From the NCBI GenBank assembly GCA_049680625.1, contig JBAUID010000002.1, forward strand, positions 1 through 61,589: a DNA stretch of 61,589 nt, in the 5' to 3' direction. Shown piece after piece: positions 60,341 to 61,589 of this stretch. How positions within the stretch are numbered: the first letter of the stretch is position 1; each line of letters opens with the position of its first letter. Under the pieces are notes generated by a model. It was given only the letters and a program-made list of their open reading frames with translations. It ran no database searches and was not told the origin of the DNA. Made by a program: the position numbers and the translations under genes. The stretch is from JAUIAI01 sp049680625 (lineage in GTDB: Bacteria > Pseudomonadota > Gammaproteobacteria > Burkholderiales > Burkholderiaceae_E).

Positions 60341-61319
60341 CAAACGTCCAGTGCGCAGGGGCAACCCCCGGCGCCGGCATGCGAATGGTGCCAACATGGT
60401 CACCCAGCAGACAGCCCAGATAGGCGGTGCGCAAATCAGCGCCGCCAAAGGCCAGGCTGGACAAACTGCCTAAGCGGCGCGACTCAATACCGTCCAGATG
60501 TTCACGCCCAAGACAACCCGCAAGATAAGCCTCTTCCGCTTTCTCAACATATACCGGGTTGGCATCTTGTAACCACACGATTTGCTCACCATCCGGATGA
60601 ACCTGAACCACCCGGTTACTGACAATACTGGTGGCCCAGAAATCACCGGAGGTATCCATGGCCAGGCCATCCGGATAAATACCAGTCCCAAACTCCGTCA
60701 CAACAAACTGGTTCACCAGCTGGCCGTCCGGCCGAATATCAAAACGACTCAGGCGACGACCAAAGGTTTCATTCACCCACAGTGTTTTACCGTCAACACT
60801 GACAACACATTCATTGGTGTAACCCAAGCCATCGGCAACAATGCGGGCGCCGTCGCTGTCGACCAGAATAATGAAACCGTCGCGACAGCCCGCGTTGTAA
60901 CCCAGGGCGCGCGGTTGCAACCGGGTACTCACGGTTATCCAGATTCGGCCCTGATGATCGAGCAACACAAAGTTGGTGGGAGGCAGCTCGATTGAATCAA
61001 CCGCTTGCAAAAACGGCCGCACGGTATTGTCGCGACGCAACTCAAACACCCCACCCTCGGTGTCACCCAGGTCGGCGAGCAAAAAAGAACCGTCACGCTG
61101 CATGGCAAAGCCGTTCGGACGCAGCGGGCGACCGTCATCCAGCTGCGCGCTGTAAAGCGTTTGGCTTCCGTCGGGGTGATGATGGGCAACCCCTCCCCGC
61201 CAGTCTGAGCTGTAGAAATGGCCGGTACGAGTGCACAACACACATTCCGGACGGTTAACGGGCTGGCCGACAAACTCGATGGCGTCGGTACGGGAATCGG
61301 CTTCGGGATCTATACGCAT
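60333..61319 (-). CDS. SMP-30/gluconolactonase-family protein (328 aa)
   Basis: Six-bladed beta-propeller lactonase. Signature parts are RPECVLCTRTGHFYSSD with the metal-binding E, RPNGFAMQRDGSFLLADLG, GLGYTNECVVSVDGKTLWVNETFGRRLSRF and YPDGLAMDTSGDFWATS (D metal ligand). These proteins hydrolyse aldonolactones. ATG 61319 has no ribosome site because the promoter lies immediately upstream, suggesting a leaderless message. First gene of a four-gene operon. Confidence 0.92.
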   Translation of the reverse strand: MRIDPEADSRTDAIEFVGQPVNRPECVLCTRTGHFYSSDWRGGVAHHHPDGSQTLYSAQLDDGRPLRPNGFAMQRDGSFLLADLGDTEGGVFELRRDNTVRPFLQAVDSIELPPTNFVLLDHQGRIWITVSTRLQPRALGYNAGCRDGFIILVDSDGARIVADGLGYTNECVVSVDGKTLWVNETFGRRLSRFDIRPDGQLVNQFVVTEFGTGIYPDGLAMDTSGDFWATSIVSNRVVQVHPDGEQIVWLQDANPVYVEKAEEAYLAGCLGREHLDGIESRRLGSLSSLAFGGADLRTAYLGCLLGDHVGTIRMPAPGVAPAHWTFDG

Positions 61320-61323
61320 ACGA

Positions 61324-61353
61324 TAATGTATACGTTAAATCAATAACCGTCAA
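61324..61353 (-). promoter_or_regulatory. Leaderless promoter and GntR-type operator
   Basis: On the minus strand TTGACG (61353-61348), a 17-base spacer and TACATT (61330-61325) precede the start ATG by 5 bases, so transcription would begin at or beside the A of the ATG. A near-perfect palindrome TAATGTATACGTTA (61324-61337, 2 mismatches to its reverse complement) with a GTATAC core, as seen in FCD-type GntR operators, covers the -10. Bound regulator would block RNA polymerase, and GntR itself is in the operon, so autoregulation is expected. Confidence 0.6.
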
Positions 61354-61469
61354 TCAGCCGGAGACACCAAAACGGCGCCGTCCGGTGGCCCGGATGACGC
61401 CATTGCCCAAGGTAATTGCGGTCGGTGCGGCAAGTGCAGAAACCCGATCGGCCGGGGCCCTGCCTTGGC

Positions 61470-61589
61470 CTATTTAAGCCCGGCCCACTCCTTATTGGCA
61501 CGCTGGATAAAACCTGGCACATCTTTCTGCCAGCTGGCCTGAATGTCGGCATCGTAGTTCAGGTAGAGCTTGCCATCGACCACGGCAAA
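61470..61589 (-). CDS. YHS domain-containing protein (C-terminal 39 aa, 5' end outside window)
   Basis: The frame is open at the window edge and ends TAG at 61470. It reads FAVVDGKLYLNYDADI, then WQKDVPGFIQRANKEWAGLK. This matches the end of YHS-family proteins (GKLYLNYN, W-x-x-D...FI-x-A-x-x-W). Such proteins are often small periplasmic proteins. Same strand as the SMP-30 operon but separated by 150 bases that hold that operon's promoter. Confidence 0.75.
   Translation of the reverse strand, partial: FAVVDGKLYLNYDADIQASWQKDVPGFIQRANKEWAGLK

Noticed and set aside
1..61589. tRNA, rRNA, CRISPR arrays, insertion sequences, prophage or integron sites
   Set aside because: No T-loop-like motifs in gaps, no regular repeat-spacer pattern, no transposase or integrase motifs seen. 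The AACAACAACA stretch near 49021 lacks the paired core sites of an attC.

Overview
The window looks like a chromosomal segment of a betaproteobacterium, most likely Burkholderiales/Alcaligenaceae-like. The clues are a DUF3460 small protein directly ahead of scpA (a pairing I know from Betaproteobacteria), the close grouping of metG, apbC (mrp) and dcd, a complete Bug-type TctC-TctB-TctA transporter, type-2 leuA, and moderately high GC. No rRNA, tRNA, CRISPR, insertion sequence or phage gene was recognised.

Layout. (1) 1-3.3 kb: the end of a thiolase-like gene converges on leuA. LeuA is preceded by an unannotated leucine leader peptide and an attenuator hairpin. (2) 3.4-17.1 kb: a molybdenum-hydroxylase (CO-dehydrogenase-like, 'cox') island. 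A plus-strand set (xdhC-like, then coxS-coxM-coxD-coxE-coxG without coxL) faces a minus-strand coxS-coxL-coxM set. A ModE-like regulator, modABC and the Fe-S carrier apbC follow, so enzyme, maturation and cofactor supply sit together. dcd lies inside the island. (3) 17.3-29.8 kb: housekeeping genes metG, a BamE-like lipoprotein, DUF3460, scpA, murB and yaaA; then an LEA-type lipoprotein, an EAL c-di-GMP protein, malate synthase G and a 2-haloacid dehalogenase.

(4) 29.8-49.8 kb: accessory genes in short, mostly one- or two-gene units. They include LysR, SDR, a DUF6817-like protein, a secreted subtilase whose frame continues past its stop, an epimerase, a TauD-type dioxygenase with an acyl-CoA ligase, a 5'-eroded rhodanese, two Rid proteins with a GNAT between them, two Gfo/Idh/MocA oxidoreductases with an EamA exporter nearby, a VOC protein, a Frag1/DRAM-like membrane protein and two DUF2157-type membrane proteins. 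(5) 50.1-61.6 kb: carbohydrate/organic-acid uptake and breakdown. It holds a split transketolase, TctCBA, a TPR protein, and a minus-strand SMP-30 / GntR / isopropylmalate-dehydrogenase-like / Gfo-Idh operon. That operon has a palindromic operator overlapping what looks like a leaderless promoter. The window ends inside a YHS-domain gene.

Functional reading (inference). The cox island should make one molybdopterin/FAD/2Fe-2S hydroxylase whose large subunit has the form II active-site motif, so its substrate is unknown. Dehalogenase plus malate synthase suggests two-carbon acid use. The right end looks like a regulated sugar-acid pathway. All assignments come from reading translations and motifs by eye; no database search was run.
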